Assembly (NCBI GenBank): GCA_947685225.1
Contig: CANTUV010000062.1
Coordinates: 11,552,501 to 11,616,500, forward strand
Direction of reading: 5' to 3'
DNA from: Garcia nutans
Lineage: Eukaryota > Streptophyta > Magnoliopsida > Malpighiales > Euphorbiaceae
DNA length: 64,000 nt
Shown: in pieces, positions 48,580 through 59,877 of the stretch
Layout: each line of letters opens with the position of its first letter
How positions within the stretch are numbered: position 1 is the first letter of the stretch
Notes under the pieces: generated by a model
What the model saw: only the letters and a program-made list of their open reading frames with translations
What the model was told of the DNA's origin: nothing
The model's database searches: none
Translations under genes and position numbers: made by a program

Positions 48580-49721
48580 TATTTTCGGCGGGACTGATTT
48601 CCAAGTACCACCGCTGGTCCGTTTTTTGGAAGCTGTGACTTATCATTAGAAGAGCCATGTTCCATATTTTGTGGGCCTTCCCCCTCCTGGCCCGTTCTCC
48701 TTCTTTTAGGATCAATAAAATTAATTTCTTTAGCCTTCCCAGTACTCGGCCCATTACCCACATTAGGTAAGTGTCCTTCTGAGTTACTACCAACTTGATT
48801 AACGGGATTTTGGCAATCAGTATTTGAATTTGAGGAAATCTCTCCCGCCTGATTTGTAGGAGTAAAATTCGCCTTTCCAAAACCAATACCACTCTTCACC
48901 ATCGCAGCAATCTCCTCCAGTGTCGGCGGAGTGTCACGCAACCACCTAGCCCCAACATTACGACTTTTCCGACGAGGATCATATCTCAGTTCTGGTCCAA
49001 ACCTTCGTTCAACTGGTGCACCATTACTCTCTATCAACTTAGGACAGAAACGTTCACCATGGTTAAACATACCACAAATATAACAGAAATTCGGCATCTT
49101 TTCGTACTCAAAGTTGGCAAAAAAACCTTGATCACCCTTACGACGAAGATATAAACCATGAGAGACAGGATTGCGAACATCAAATCTGACCCGAACTCTC
49201 ATAACAGCTTTCTCCTGGGTTTTGAAACAAGCCGGATCAACCTCAACAAACTCCCCAACCTCATTGCCGATTCGCTCTGCCACCTTCTCCAACCAATACC
49301 CATCTCTCAGATTATGGACACGAATCCACAAGTATACATGAAACAGGGGAACAAGAGACGGATGCTTAAAAAGGCCTATCTTCTCCAGCAAAAGGACTTG
49401 CCCATTAAAAGTCCAGGGGCTCATGCTTAGGACTCTATCCAGTTCTACAGCATGAAAAAACTGGAAAACATAGAGGTTGTCATCCTCAATTTGTTTTACG
49501 ATCATGCCCAGCTGCGGCCGCCATAACATAGCCAAGGTCTGCTTCATAGCTGCGAAGTTCACAACTTTGTCAGACAAAAAGCGACCCACTAAACAGATCT
49601 CATACGATTGTGGGGCTTCTTGAATCTCCTCATCACCAAAAACAATCTCATTGGTGTTGTCCTCATCATCCATAGATAAATGGGACATATCAACAGAAAT
49701 ATTGTCGCTTTCCATAGCCAT
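48579..49721 (-). CDS. LINE ORF1: gag-like nucleic-acid-binding protein
   Basis: Intact frame of 380 aa. An acidic N-terminus (residues 1-35) precedes a DUF4283-type domain (about 40-190: YEICLVGRFLSDK, MSPWTFNGQVLLLEK, VYLWIRVHNL). The CCHC knuckle FCYICGMFNHGERFC lies near 211-225. After it come a basic region and a Ser/Asn/Pro-rich tail. Plant L1 ORF1 proteins coat the element RNA and act as chaperones. The stop codon overlaps the ORF2 start as TAATG, a geometry known in some LINEs to allow reinitiation. The first of two nearby Met codons (MAMES) is taken. Confidence 0.88.
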   Translation of the reverse strand: MAMESDNISVDMSHLSMDDEDNTNEIVFGDEEIQEAPQSYEICLVGRFLSDKVVNFAAMKQTLAMLWRPQLGMIVKQIEDDNLYVFQFFHAVELDRVLSMSPWTFNGQVLLLEKIGLFKHPSLVPLFHVYLWIRVHNLRDGYWLEKVAERIGNEVGEFVEVDPACFKTQEKAVMRVRVRFDVRNPVSHGLYLRRKGDQGFFANFEYEKMPNFCYICGMFNHGERFCPKLIESNGAPVERRFGPELRYDPRRKSRNVGARWLRDTPPTLEEIAAMVKSGIGFGKANFTPTNQAGEISSNSNTDCQNPVNQVGSNSEGHLPNVGNGPSTGKAKEINFIDPKRRRTGQEGEGPQNMEHGSSNDKSQLPKNGPAVVLGNQSRRK

Positions 49722-49815
49722 AGGTCAAAAGTAAGGGATAGGTATACAGATAGAGACAAAGTAGAAGAAACAAAAGAAAAAACTCTCAAAGTTGAGAGAA
49801 AACTCTCATAATGAG

Positions 49816-51223
49816 AGACTAAAATAGAATAGTATTATTTTTTAAAACAAACTTTGTTTTTTTTAAAAAAATATTTTTTTATTCTCTATCAAACTTCATA
49901 ATTATAAATTTCGAATGCAAAGTATTTCGTGAAATAACAATAGTTTAACGAATAATCAAACAAAAATTTGATAAATTTTACGAATATTAAAATATAAATC
50001 AATAAAAAATTTCGTATTTTAATTTGTATGTGATTATTATTTATATTAAACTTAAAAAAATAAGTTTTAGATAGCAAAACAATCAAAACAATAATTTAAT
50101 AATTCAATAAAATTTATTTGTATGTAAAATTTAAGTTAATAGTATTATAAAATATAAATTATGAATATTTTAATTTCTCGATAATATTTTTAAATTTTCA
50201 ATTAATTTAGAAATAAATATGGTTTATAATATAACCTTTTATTTAAAAAGAAACAGCAAAAATTGAAAAAAAAGACGTGTTAAAAAATTAAAATTTTACA
50301 CACATTTTTATTCTAACTTTACCCTTAATTTAAATTTATTTACAAAAGTGATTATGCTAATAACAAAGTGTATCTATCTATAATAATAAAATAATCATCA
50401 CTGGTACAATATTTTATCACTAATTTTAATTAAATTTTTTTAAAATTAATTTATTAATTTATTTCTTACTTAATTTATTAAACTAATATATTATTTATTA
50501 TAATAGATATTTATTTATCTAAATATAAATATCTAAATAGATAAGAGATAATTTTTAATAGTTTATTATTTTATTGGATAATAAATATTTATTATTAGTA
50601 TTAGATATATGTAATATTATAATTACATTTAAATTTTTTAAATAAATATATTTAATGACTAATTAATTATCTATTCTAATAAATAATAAATTTAATATTT
50701 ATTTATAATATTATAATCATATTTAATATTAATTGTGTCGAGTTCATTTGGTTGAAAAAATAATTTTTATTATTTATATGAAATTAAAAATAATATATGC
50801 ATTAATTTTATTTTTTACAGCTGTAGATAAATAATTATTTATTTAAAATTATCGTATGATTCAAAAAATAAAAATATCTGTAACATCGTACGGGGTTCTA
50901 CTTTAGTTAACAATTAAGATGATGTACAAAAGACAATAGAAAAAAAATACTCAATATAGAACAATAAACACATTTAATTTAATAAAAATAAAAATAATTG
51001 CTTGACTGATTCTTTTTTTAATCTATTATAGACAAAAGACAAATCGAGACAAAGAAAAAAAATTTAATTAAATTTTTATTAGGATAATTAAAAGTAAAAA
51101 AATTACTGAAATGCTCATAAAATTTTAATATATCAAGAATAAATATAAAATTAAGCCATTAACATATAAATATTGAATTAAATGTTAATTTTTTATTATT
51201 ATGAATTGACTAGGTGTATAATT
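49816..51223. other. AT-rich intergenic DNA
   Basis: Very AT-rich; only short non-significant frames. No gene or defined element recognised. Confidence 0.6.
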
Positions 51224-51231
51224 ACAGGAGA

Positions 51232-52070
51232 CATGGGCGAAGACACTCATATGAGAAGAGGGCAACTGTCTCTCTTTTGTTTTAAATTTTTTTTATATAT
51301 ATGTATATATATTATTAAAATTTTTAAAATACTTAATTGTCTCCCTTCAAATTTTTAAAATACTCATCTATCCTTCAACTTCTATAAGAAGTTAAAACAA
51401 CAAACCCAATATAAATCACTCTTCTTTAAATCAATAAATATCTTTTTAAAAAAATTAATCAAAAAGTAATTGACATTCTCTAAAAACAAAGAAGAAGAAG
51501 AAGAAGAAGAAGGAGAAGAAGAAGAAGAAAGAAGAAGACAAGGTTAGAATTTTTCTCTTTTCTTTAATATGTTTTAATTAGGTTATTAATTCTGTCATTT
51601 ATGCTTGATTGAGTGTATTTTGTATGTTTTAATTAGGTTAGAATTTTCAATCTTTCGGAAAAAATGGTGAAGACAAAAAAATATATTTTATATTCGTTGG
51701 TCTATAAATTTATAACTTTGAATTTAATTTTACCTGTTGCAACTGCTACAGTTGAGAGAGCATTTTCTGCTATGAAGATTATTAAGAATCGATTACGCAA
51801 TAAGATAGGAGATCAATGGATGACTGATTGTTTGATCACATATATTAAAAAAGATTTATTTGATACCATCGACAATGAGACTATCATGTGTTATTATCAA
51901 GGAATTAAAATATGTAGAGAGCAATTGTAATTTTTTTTTGTTCTTTATATATGAAAGATATTTACCTATTATTTTATGAATATATAGAAATATTATTATT
52001 TATATTATTTTTAATATATATATGATATTTTTATTTTGCCCATTTCATTAAAAAGTCTGATTTTGCCCTG
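51232..52070 (+). mobile_element. Internally deleted hAT element with 8-bp TSD
   Basis: 839 bp flanked by perfect ACAGGAGA duplications (51224-51231 and 52071-52078). Ends CATGGGCGAAGAC and, inverted, CAGGGCAAAATCAGAC are similar and fit hAT termini. It retains only the last part of the transposase. A GAA microsatellite lies at about 51489-51536. With most of the transposase gone, it is a deletion derivative. Confidence 0.75.
51664..51930 (+). pseudogene. hAT transposase C-terminal dimerisation domain
   Basis: An 88-codon open frame with LILPVATATVERAFSAMKII, NRLRNKIGDQWMTDCLITYI and KKDLFDTIDNETI. This is the hAT C-terminal dimerisation region of the group often annotated with DUF4371 or as zinc finger MYM-type 1-like. 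The BED finger and the DDE catalytic parts upstream are missing. The start Met is merely the first in frame, probably inside a former exon. The small fragment is surprisingly intact. Confidence 0.85.
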
Positions 52071-52078
52071 ACAGGAGA

Positions 52079-53600
52079 GTATAATTTCAAACACAGATAC
52101 ATATTGATTTATTTAAAAAAATATATCAAAAATTTCAAGCTGTTATTATAATCATTATCGAAATTAGAATAGTACATGCACAATGCTACATATATTTTTA
52201 TTTAATGTAAATATATAATTTTAAAATTTTTTAATAATTTAATTAAAAAATAAAAAATTAATAATCATAAATATTTTTTATTTAATAATTAATTTAAATT
52301 TATTAATGTGTATTTTAAAATAAATATTATAAATAAATAATTATCTACTCTACTAAATAATAATTTAATTTAATATTTAAAAAATATTAATACTATGTTG
52401 CATGGTACAATATTATGACTGTGTTAATTATTTTAGTATAATATATTGATAAAAATATGACTCCAATTAATAATCCATTTTGGTTTTACACACATATTAA
52501 AAAAATTAGTTAATATATAAATTACTATAATTATTAATCTCCCTGTTTTATTTCAATAATATTTTTTATCGTCCGAAAATTTAAATTACTTCTTTTATTA
52601 TTTGTTTAATACTAAATATTAAAATTATTCTTATTAGTTAATACGAGTTTATCACCCATATTAAAATATTTAAAAGTAATTTTCTTAAAAAATGAATGAT
52701 ATAACTTCCTTAATTCATGTATACTTATAAAATTATTTATCGAAATAGGACGAAAGAAATATTTTTATTTTTATTTTTTTATACAAATTAATTCTCAGCT
52801 TGAATGTTATGCCAACTTAATTCATTTAATTAATTTTATTTTTATCAATTATATATGGGGACTGAAAATATCTAAATTTAAATCTGAGACTTAAGCGAAA
52901 ATAATATAAGCTCCTGTCCATTAGACTATACATTGATAGTTTTATTTAATCAAATTTCATTAATTATTGAATCAAATAATATTATGTACTTAAAATAAAA
53001 ATAACATTTACTTTTCAAATTTTTTTAAACCTCTAAGCTATATTAGATTCAAATTACAACTATTAAAAACTTAAAATTATTTATATATTAATTTGCATTC
53101 TTTATATTGGATAAACAATATAATTTTATATATTCATATATTTATATTAATATATTTGTGACAAAAAGGTAATATTAAAAATAGAAAACATTTTGAAAAA
53201 AATTTTAAAAATGGCTGAGGTGATTCTACATGTACTCTGTTATAATGTTTTTTTTAAACACATCATTAAAATTTAAAATATGACATTTAATTGGTCTTCC
53301 AATTCAAAATCTGTCTGTTATGAAAACAATTAATGTTTTTTTTTTCGAAGGAAAAAACAATTAATGTTTATTACATAAACAAAATCTTATCCGCGTTTAC
53401 CAAAAGCCAAACACGCCTTCTTCTTCGTTCTTAAAAATTGCCAGTCAGCTTCTCCGTCACTTCCTATCGTGCCCGCCATAATCTTTTCTCTCCTTTGCTT
53501 ATAAATTTCTTAACCTTCTTTATTCTTCTTGTATCCCAAAAGTAATACTAAATATTGTAATTGGTTCTTGCTTTTGCTAATCACAAGAAAAAAAATTTAA
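52079..53600. other. AT-rich intergenic DNA, then a possible promoter
   Basis: AT-rich up to about 53380. Inverted TACATGCACAATGC / GTTGCATGGTAC near 52175 and 52398 may bound a small MITE, but this is weak. A GC-richer stretch with TTATAAAT (53499-53506) precedes the small ORF at 53601 at a spacing fitting a TATA box. Confidence 0.35.
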
Positions 53601-53858
53601 ATGAAGAAGATCATAGCAATTAGCAATGTTGCCAAGTTAGTTCTTGTAGTTCTAATCATTTTGCTATTTTGATGGTATCATCAACAGTAGCGGCTAGAGG
53701 TGATGGGCACGGTGGTGCTGTTGGTGGTGGTAAAATTGTGCGTGGGTCTGTTGCTTGGGGTGCTTCTTCCAAGTTTAGCTTCATTCAACATCTTAATTAT
53801 TTGTTTGTCATTTTCATTTTTAATTTTCTTTTTGGTTTCGAGGATTTTAACCTTCTTT
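53601..53858 (+). pseudogene. Small secreted glycine-rich peptide gene, frameshifted
   Basis: ATG at 53601 opens a signal-peptide-like N-terminus (MKKIIAISNVAKLVLVVLI) that stops at TGA near 53670. Overlapping that stop, another frame continues with ATG at 53669: SSTVAARGDGHGGAVGGGK and KIVRGSVAWGASSK, glycine-rich with a plausible signal cleavage after VAA. A one-base change would separate the two. It has a TATA-like box 100 bp upstream. I do not recognise the family. A sequencing error or a real pseudogene are both possible. Confidence 0.4.
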
Positions 53859-54489
53859 AATTAACAATGGCCAATGTTTCTTTGTATTAATTTTTTTACA
53901 AAGAAATATTATTTTGAATATGTTTGTTGATATTGTATCTAAGATTAGTTTAATTCATATTAAGATGTATTTTATAGTTACATTATAAGATAAGAGGTCT
54001 AAAAGTCTCTGTGCACTGTTATACTTCATACGTCATTTGTATTAATTAAGCGAAGAAAGAGAGAACAAATAAAAAAAGAGAGACAAGTGTCTTATTGTAC
54101 TGAGATTTCCTAATATTAACAAAATGTGTTGTTATTAAGTGATGTCTAAAGGCTTTGTAAAGCCAACAGGGAGGGTCTATTTGGCTCTAATTGGGATTCT
54201 TTTTTCCTCTTTTCTTTTTTAGAAAAAAAACATACTTAACAGAAATTTTTATGGTAGGAATGGATGATGGTTCTGTTAAGGGGCGAACCGAGTATATATT
54301 TTAGTAAATAGATTTTGGTTCCCCAATCATTTTTTTTCTTTTTTGTTAGATTTTTTTTGTCAAGTTTAAAGACAATTCAAGAAGAAAATAAGATTTTTAA
54401 ACATCAAGAAAAATTGATCTAGTTGTTTATAATTAGTAAGTGAATTACTTTGATTTATTTTCATTTTTTCTTTAAAAATCTTGAAATTT
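53859..54489. other. Intergenic DNA
   Basis: No gene, repeat boundary or RNA gene recognised. Confidence 0.5.
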
Positions 54490-57078
54490 GAGTTATCCTA
54501 AATAAGAGTCTAAGTGAAAAAGGAAAGAATAAAATAGAATCCTAGTTATTTAAAGAATATAAAATTCTACAGCAAATTATGCATGACCACATGCATAACC
54601 ATACTTCTGCTAGTGCAAATTTTTGCTTTTATAACTTTGTGAAGAGAAATTTCAATACTTATGTGCATGATCATCTGCGTGCTCATGTATCTGCCCATGC
54701 AAAATTTTCCCATTCTAGTACTGATATTGAGCTCCATATTTAGCTTTTTGAATATTCAAAATTATTATATTTGTAAAACCTACTTGATCTTTTTTATTAT
54801 ATATTATTTACTCATGCTCGTATCATTCTTCCTTTCTTTAAGATGATTTATCCTTGAATCATGCTCCAAAGTAATGGAGAAGTATAACATACTTGTTGGT
54901 AGGAACATGGCTTCCTTGTTGATGTAAATTCATCCTCATTTTGAATTGTTGAAGAAAAAAATTAACCTTACACAAGGTTGTTGTCTTTCTTCTTTGTGGA
55001 CACCAATAGTGCGAAGCATATGGAAAATATGAAATCCTACTAAAACATCATCAAAGAAGTTATGAGATAACACACAATTTATTAGAGAAAATGTTAATAA
55101 GGCAGGGGTATTCTCATGAATAACATTATTTTCTTTTTCATCTTCATTTTCATGCACATTGCATTGACTCAAAATATCTTCAGCTTCTTCCACCTCTTCT
55201 TGAATTGCATCCTTTTCTTATTTAGGATCATCATCTTCTAAATATATCAAAGAATCTTCATTAGAAAGTTTCAATGGAAGCGGATCTTTGTCTTGGTTAA
55301 TATCCTCAGCATACACTAACACTTCTTCAATCTCATCATCAATCTTTTCCTCAACTTTTAGCTCCTTTAATGAATGCTTGGATGCTTTTGCTTTTACTTT
55401 TGCTTTTTAGAGCATTAAATATTTCAAGACATTCCTCTAAAGTTTTCTCCTTATGATGATCTTTGGAAATCTTGTAGGGTTTGCACCCTTTTTATGAATA
55501 AACAAATCAATTATCATGTTCATTATCTACTTGAATTCTTGGAAATCGCTTAGTTTGTTGAATAGGAGTATTGGTTGATTGCTTCCTTGTTAATGAACAC
55601 TCAATCCTATCCATCATTTTAACCATTTTACCAAGTTTCTTTTCCAAGGATTGCAACTTATCCATCATGACATGAAAATGATCTATATCACCATGCTGGT
55701 TATTTCCAATTGAATTACTCATCTTGAAGATTAAATAAGAGCCAACTTATAGTGAAGTTTGCAGTGACGAGAGTGGAGAAGAATGCAACTGCAAAGAAGG
55801 GATTGCGACCACTAGATTTCGCGAATTAGGGTACCAAAATTTTCTAAGGGTTTCCATAAATTTTCACTCTTTTTGCATACTCTAGGGTTTTGATGGCCAC
55901 AAATACAATTGATAATTTTTTTTTGAAAGTTATGATACAAATAATAATCTAACACTGTTTTTTTTTAAATTAAATTTAACAAGAATAACAAGAACTCAGT
56001 GACACAAAGAACAAGGAATTCAAAGGTAGTAATTTTTTTAATGGAATTGTACAAGACACAATTAACTCAATAAAGAGTTTAATTGAATAGATAACACAGG
56101 ACACAATGGAAGAAATGAAATTTAGGATTTAAAGGACTCGATTTGTAACACAACAAAAGCGAAGAACAATGAATTTTAAAGGTAATAAGAATTTTGATTT
56201 TTTTATACAAATAGGAATAACAAGAATAATATAGAATTAATTAAGATAAATAGATAGATAGAACATGATCTCGAGCTTGAGCTCTAATACCAAATTGACA
56301 TGAACCCCTAGTATAACGACTAGAGACCCACTTGCCTTTATGAGTGATACCAACCCTTGGAAGATGAAATCAAATTATTTGCTAAGTCCTTAACCCAATT
56401 TCAATTCGTGTAAGAAAACCTTGGAATTAAACCTATCAACAAAGTGGTTAAATTTGAAAATAGAAAATCTCGATCCATCAAGAGTTAAGTAATAAGAGAT
56501 GAAATCCCTTAAAGAACAAAGTTTTTAAAAAAAAATTTATTATCAATCAACCATTATCATACAATGTAGGAGGAACACCTTTATATAGGCTACAAAGAAA
56601 TTCCTAAGCAAAGAAATTCCTAAGCTAGAAGGAAAAAGGTTATTTAGGAAACAAAATCAATCTTTCCTAATTCTAATAGAAAACTAATAAATCTAGGTAA
56701 ATCTTTGGACCTTATAAAAATATGCTAATAATAATACCATGCCCAAATAAAGTTATCATAAATAATAGTCTCAAGTGAAAAAGAAAAGAATAAAATATAA
56801 TTCGAGTTATTTAAAGAGTGTGAAATTATACATGACTGCGGGCATGACCATGTATTTGTTGGTGCAAATTTCTGCCTTCATAACTCTGTGGAGAGAAATT
56901 CCAGCATTCATGTGTATGACCATCTACATGCGCATGCATCTACCCATGCAAATTTATGCCATTCCAGTACTGATGTTTAGCTCCATATATAACTTTTTGA
57001 ATCTTCAAAACTATTATATTTGTAAAACATACTTGATCTTCTTTGATTATTTATTATCTACTCATATTCGTATTAATC
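54490..57078 (-). mobile_element. Degenerate LTR retrotransposon (probably Gypsy)
   Basis: Direct repeats of about 330 bp (54490-54828 and 56749-57078) share GTTATTTAAAGA, CATGACCA, TGGTGCAAATTT-like and TTATATTTGTAAAAC stretches. On the minus strand, TGGTATTAGAGC (56292-56281) just inside the right repeat is a primer-binding site for initiator tRNA-Met. The right LTR starts at 56296 (TGACATGAACC) and has a TATATAAAGG box (minus, near 56580). The left LTR is truncated. Internal frames are broken: MSNSIGNNQHGDIDHFHVMM (55722 down) with a coiled region, an acidic stretch (55193-55100) and EHDSRINHLKERKND-like sequence (about 54870-54830), which resembles 3' coding ends of plant Gypsy elements. 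RT and integrase are absent, so it is a deletion derivative. Confidence 0.6.
56281..56292 (-). other. Primer-binding site of the degenerate LTR element
   Basis: Minus strand TGGTATTAGAGC, one change from the canonical TGGTATCAGAGC complementary to initiator tRNA-Met. It lies 3 bases from the LTR start. Confidence 0.65.
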
Positions 57079-58775
57079 GTGTAAAATTTTATCTATGGGA
57101 GGTAGGTTTGTATTTATCCTTAGAGTATGTACAAATTGCAACTAAAGTCATAATGCTTAGTTCAATTGGTTGAGTAGCAGATTTAATTTTATTAAGATAT
57201 GGGAACGGAGAGATATGGTCTTTGATAGACTAGTCTAGCTAAGGTATGAATACCTTCTTATCCATACTTAGATCCAAATTTTTTCTCCAAGCTATCTTGC
57301 AGATGGGGCACGGTCCTTACAGTTAATCATAGAGAGCCGTGGCTCGAATCGTGAGCTGATTTTCCAATTCATTAAATCAGCAAAAACTGATAAAATCAAT
57401 TTCTAACCGAAATCAAGACCGACTTATAAGGGTCTAGTTTAGGTTTATAATTTTTTAAATAGGAACCAAAACTGACGGTTTAAGGTTGGAGCCATGAAAA
57501 TAAAAATATATATATATTTTAATATATATAAAAAGTTTTAATAAATATATTAAACATATATATAAATTTTAGTTCAAAATTAAAATCTTAGAATTATTAG
57601 TTTTATTTTTTTTCTTACACTTCAATCATTCTGAGTGGAAAAAAAGAATCCATGTAGCTGGCTCCAATTAACTTGGTATTAAGATTTTATTAAGTTGAAT
57701 TCAATTGCAATATTAAATATTTAAAATTATGTAGTTATATATATATTTATAATGAAAAATTATATTTGCAAAATTTTATCATTATTGTCATCATCATCAT
57801 GATTATTATCATTATTATTTTTTAATAATTAATATTATTTAATTTAGTTTAATTAATATTATCAAATTTATGAATCAAATATTCAATCACATAAAAAATA
57901 TTATCAATTATAGTTATTTTTATTAAAAAAAATATAAATTCAAAAAATGGTTTAAACAGAAATTGGATTACTATTTAAAGATCTAAATTTTAATAGAACT
58001 GGTTTTTACATATTAAGGTTAAGGATCATGATTGCCACATATCGAAATTAGCAGTTTTGAACTAACTGTTCCGAATAGGCAATTTTAGTTAATTGAACTA
58101 TAGCCATAGATACTTGCAGTTGATGAAAACATCAAAAAAAGGAATAGGTTTGATGTTGTTTGGTTTCTCATCTCTACTTCTACTAATAAGAATATTTCAA
58201 AGACCATATCTATTAGTATCGATGTTTTGATGTCGAAATCTCAAAAGAACTCAGTTCATTGCTGGAACTCTTTCAAAGTGATCTCCGGTGATAGTCTTAG
58301 CACAAAAAGCCACTCTCCAACTGCCTTTTCAGCATGGAAACCAAAGAGTCCCAATGTATGCTCCCCTCATCATGAGAAAAAAAAAAGAAGAAAGTGACAA
58401 AGGCAGAGAAAGAGAGAGACAGAATAACCGAGATTGATTGAGTAGAGAACAAAATTGAGCTGGTAAACATATTTATATATAGGGAGACTATATTAATAAC
58501 TTCAATAAGATAATAAATAGAATTTAACTTAAATGATGTTGTTTATTGTGATCCTAATTAAATTATTTAAATTTAAAAATTAACCGTATATTCGTTAGTG
58601 ATAAGTCTAATGATGGTAAATAAAAATTTATTCCAACTTCATTCTCAAAATTTAATGGCCATCTTCAAACATGAAAGAGGTAATCAAAACTGGGAAAAAA
58701 AATAAAAAATGTGGATCCTTAATTTTCACTTTGGGGTCTATAAAAAATCTTTTAACAAAAATAGAATTCAAGAGA
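57079..58775. other. Intergenic DNA with a tRNA-A-box-like motif
   Basis: TTAGTTCAATTGGTTGAGTA at about 57157-57176 resembles a tRNA/SINE A box, but no matching B box lies at normal distance. An open plus-strand frame near 58150-58437 (with SKSQKNSVHCWNSFK) has no recognisable family. The rest is AT-rich. Confidence 0.35.
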
Positions 58776-59860
58776 TTTGATGGGAAGGCAATGATCACAA
58801 CACACTAATCATAAATCTTTCCCACTTGCATGAACCTATTAGGGGATAAATGAACAAAATTTCCAGCAACAATATAAATCAATATGCTGCCACAATGCAC
58901 AAATAAAATCATTCAATACAATAACATCGCATTTCTTTAACGTGGCAAAAAACTCCTTCGGTGTGAAGGATAAAAAACCACGGGACCTCTTCGCTGATTC
59001 AAGCAAAAAAATCCACTATAAAAAATGTTGTCTTACAAATTCAGTAGCCCTCAATCACTGAAAATAAGGGGTTCAACCAGATACAACCATAAACAAGTAG
59101 AAAATACACAAATGGAGTAATCCGTTTCTAGTGCTACTGAAATGAGCCAAAACGAAAATGTTCTCACCTTCCAAATACAATCTCCACCGTTCAGAATCAA
59201 GAACAATGAGTCATAAACATGCCCACCAAATTTTAGATCAATTGGACAAAGGATGACTGTTGAAAATGGTAAAACACGATACTGCTGGAAAGTAAAACAG
59301 AACAGCTCAAAACAACTCAAAGTTGGGCAGTAGAACTTAACCTTTCAGACCTCCAAAATACATCTCCACCGTTCAGAATGAAGAACCATGAGTCAGGAAC
59401 TTGCTCACCAAAAATCAGTTCAATTGGACAAAGGATGACTGTCCATCAGTTCAGAATGGTGAAACACAACTCTGCTGGAATCAAAACAGGGCAGCAAAGA
59501 GTTTGAGGAAGAACCTCCACTTCCAGACCTTCAAACCAGATCTCCACCGTCCAGAAGCAAGAACAAGATGTCTTATAACTGTCCTCCAAAAATCAGCCTG
59601 ATCGGACACAAAATCACGGTCAAATTTGCAAATCAAGCAGACTGGCGGAAGACCTAAAAACTGAGCTCTTCTCTCCTCTCTCTCTCTTTTCTTTTTCTTT
59701 CAAAATGAAAAATGAAGAATACAATCAACCATACACGGCCAGCCCTCATATTAGCTGTTGGTGTGTTTTTAAAAATGACAAAAATAGCCCCAATGGGCTA
59801 ATTTAAGTGGACTACAAAATATGTGGGTTTTACCACATAGGAGGGAACCCAAACCCAACA
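58776..59860 (-). repeat. 3' LTR of the young Copia element
   Basis: 1085 bp, from TTTGATGGG (TGTGATGGG in the 5' copy) to CCCAACA. It contains three imperfect tandem copies of a unit of about 180 bp (starting near 59168, 59348 and 59527), each with ATCTCCACCGT(T/C)CAGAA and a related AATTGGACAAAGGATGACTG stretch. Such repeats within LTRs may be transcriptional elements. Confidence 0.9.
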
Positions 59861-59877
59861 ATTCTCCCCCTTCCCGA

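Larger units (their letters stand above)
44474..49807 (-). mobile_element. Nearly full-length L1-type LINE
   Basis: About 5.3 kb on the minus strand: a 5' leader (49807-49722), ORF1, ORF2 and a 15-base poly(A) tail (plus-strand T run 44474-44488). ATAATGAG occurs at 44462-44469 and at 49808-49815, a probable target duplication although four extra bases separate the left copy from the tail. Only one frameshift and one nonsense codon break ORF2, so the insertion is fairly young. It lies about 400 bp downstream of PRORP in opposite orientation. Confidence 0.9.

Noticed and set aside
50350..52440. CRISPR-like or satellite array in the AT-rich DNA
   Set aside because: Apparent repeats are low-complexity TTTATTTA words without a fixed period or spacers; this is a plant nuclear region.
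57157..57176. Possible tRNA gene or SINE head (TTAGTTCAATTGGTTGAGTA)
   Set aside because: It resembles an A box, but no cloverleaf arms or B box at the right spacing follow; the nearest GGCTCGAATCG lies about 190 bp away.
57300..58090. Second hAT-type MITE (AACAGTT-like ends with GAACCGAAACC-type core)
   Set aside because: I could not find matching terminal repeats or an 8-bp duplication, so the boundaries are unsupported.
58150..58437. Open plus-strand frame with SKSQKNSVHCWNSFK as an exon of a host gene
   Set aside because: No family recognised, no clear splice signals or start, and the frame may be open by chance.
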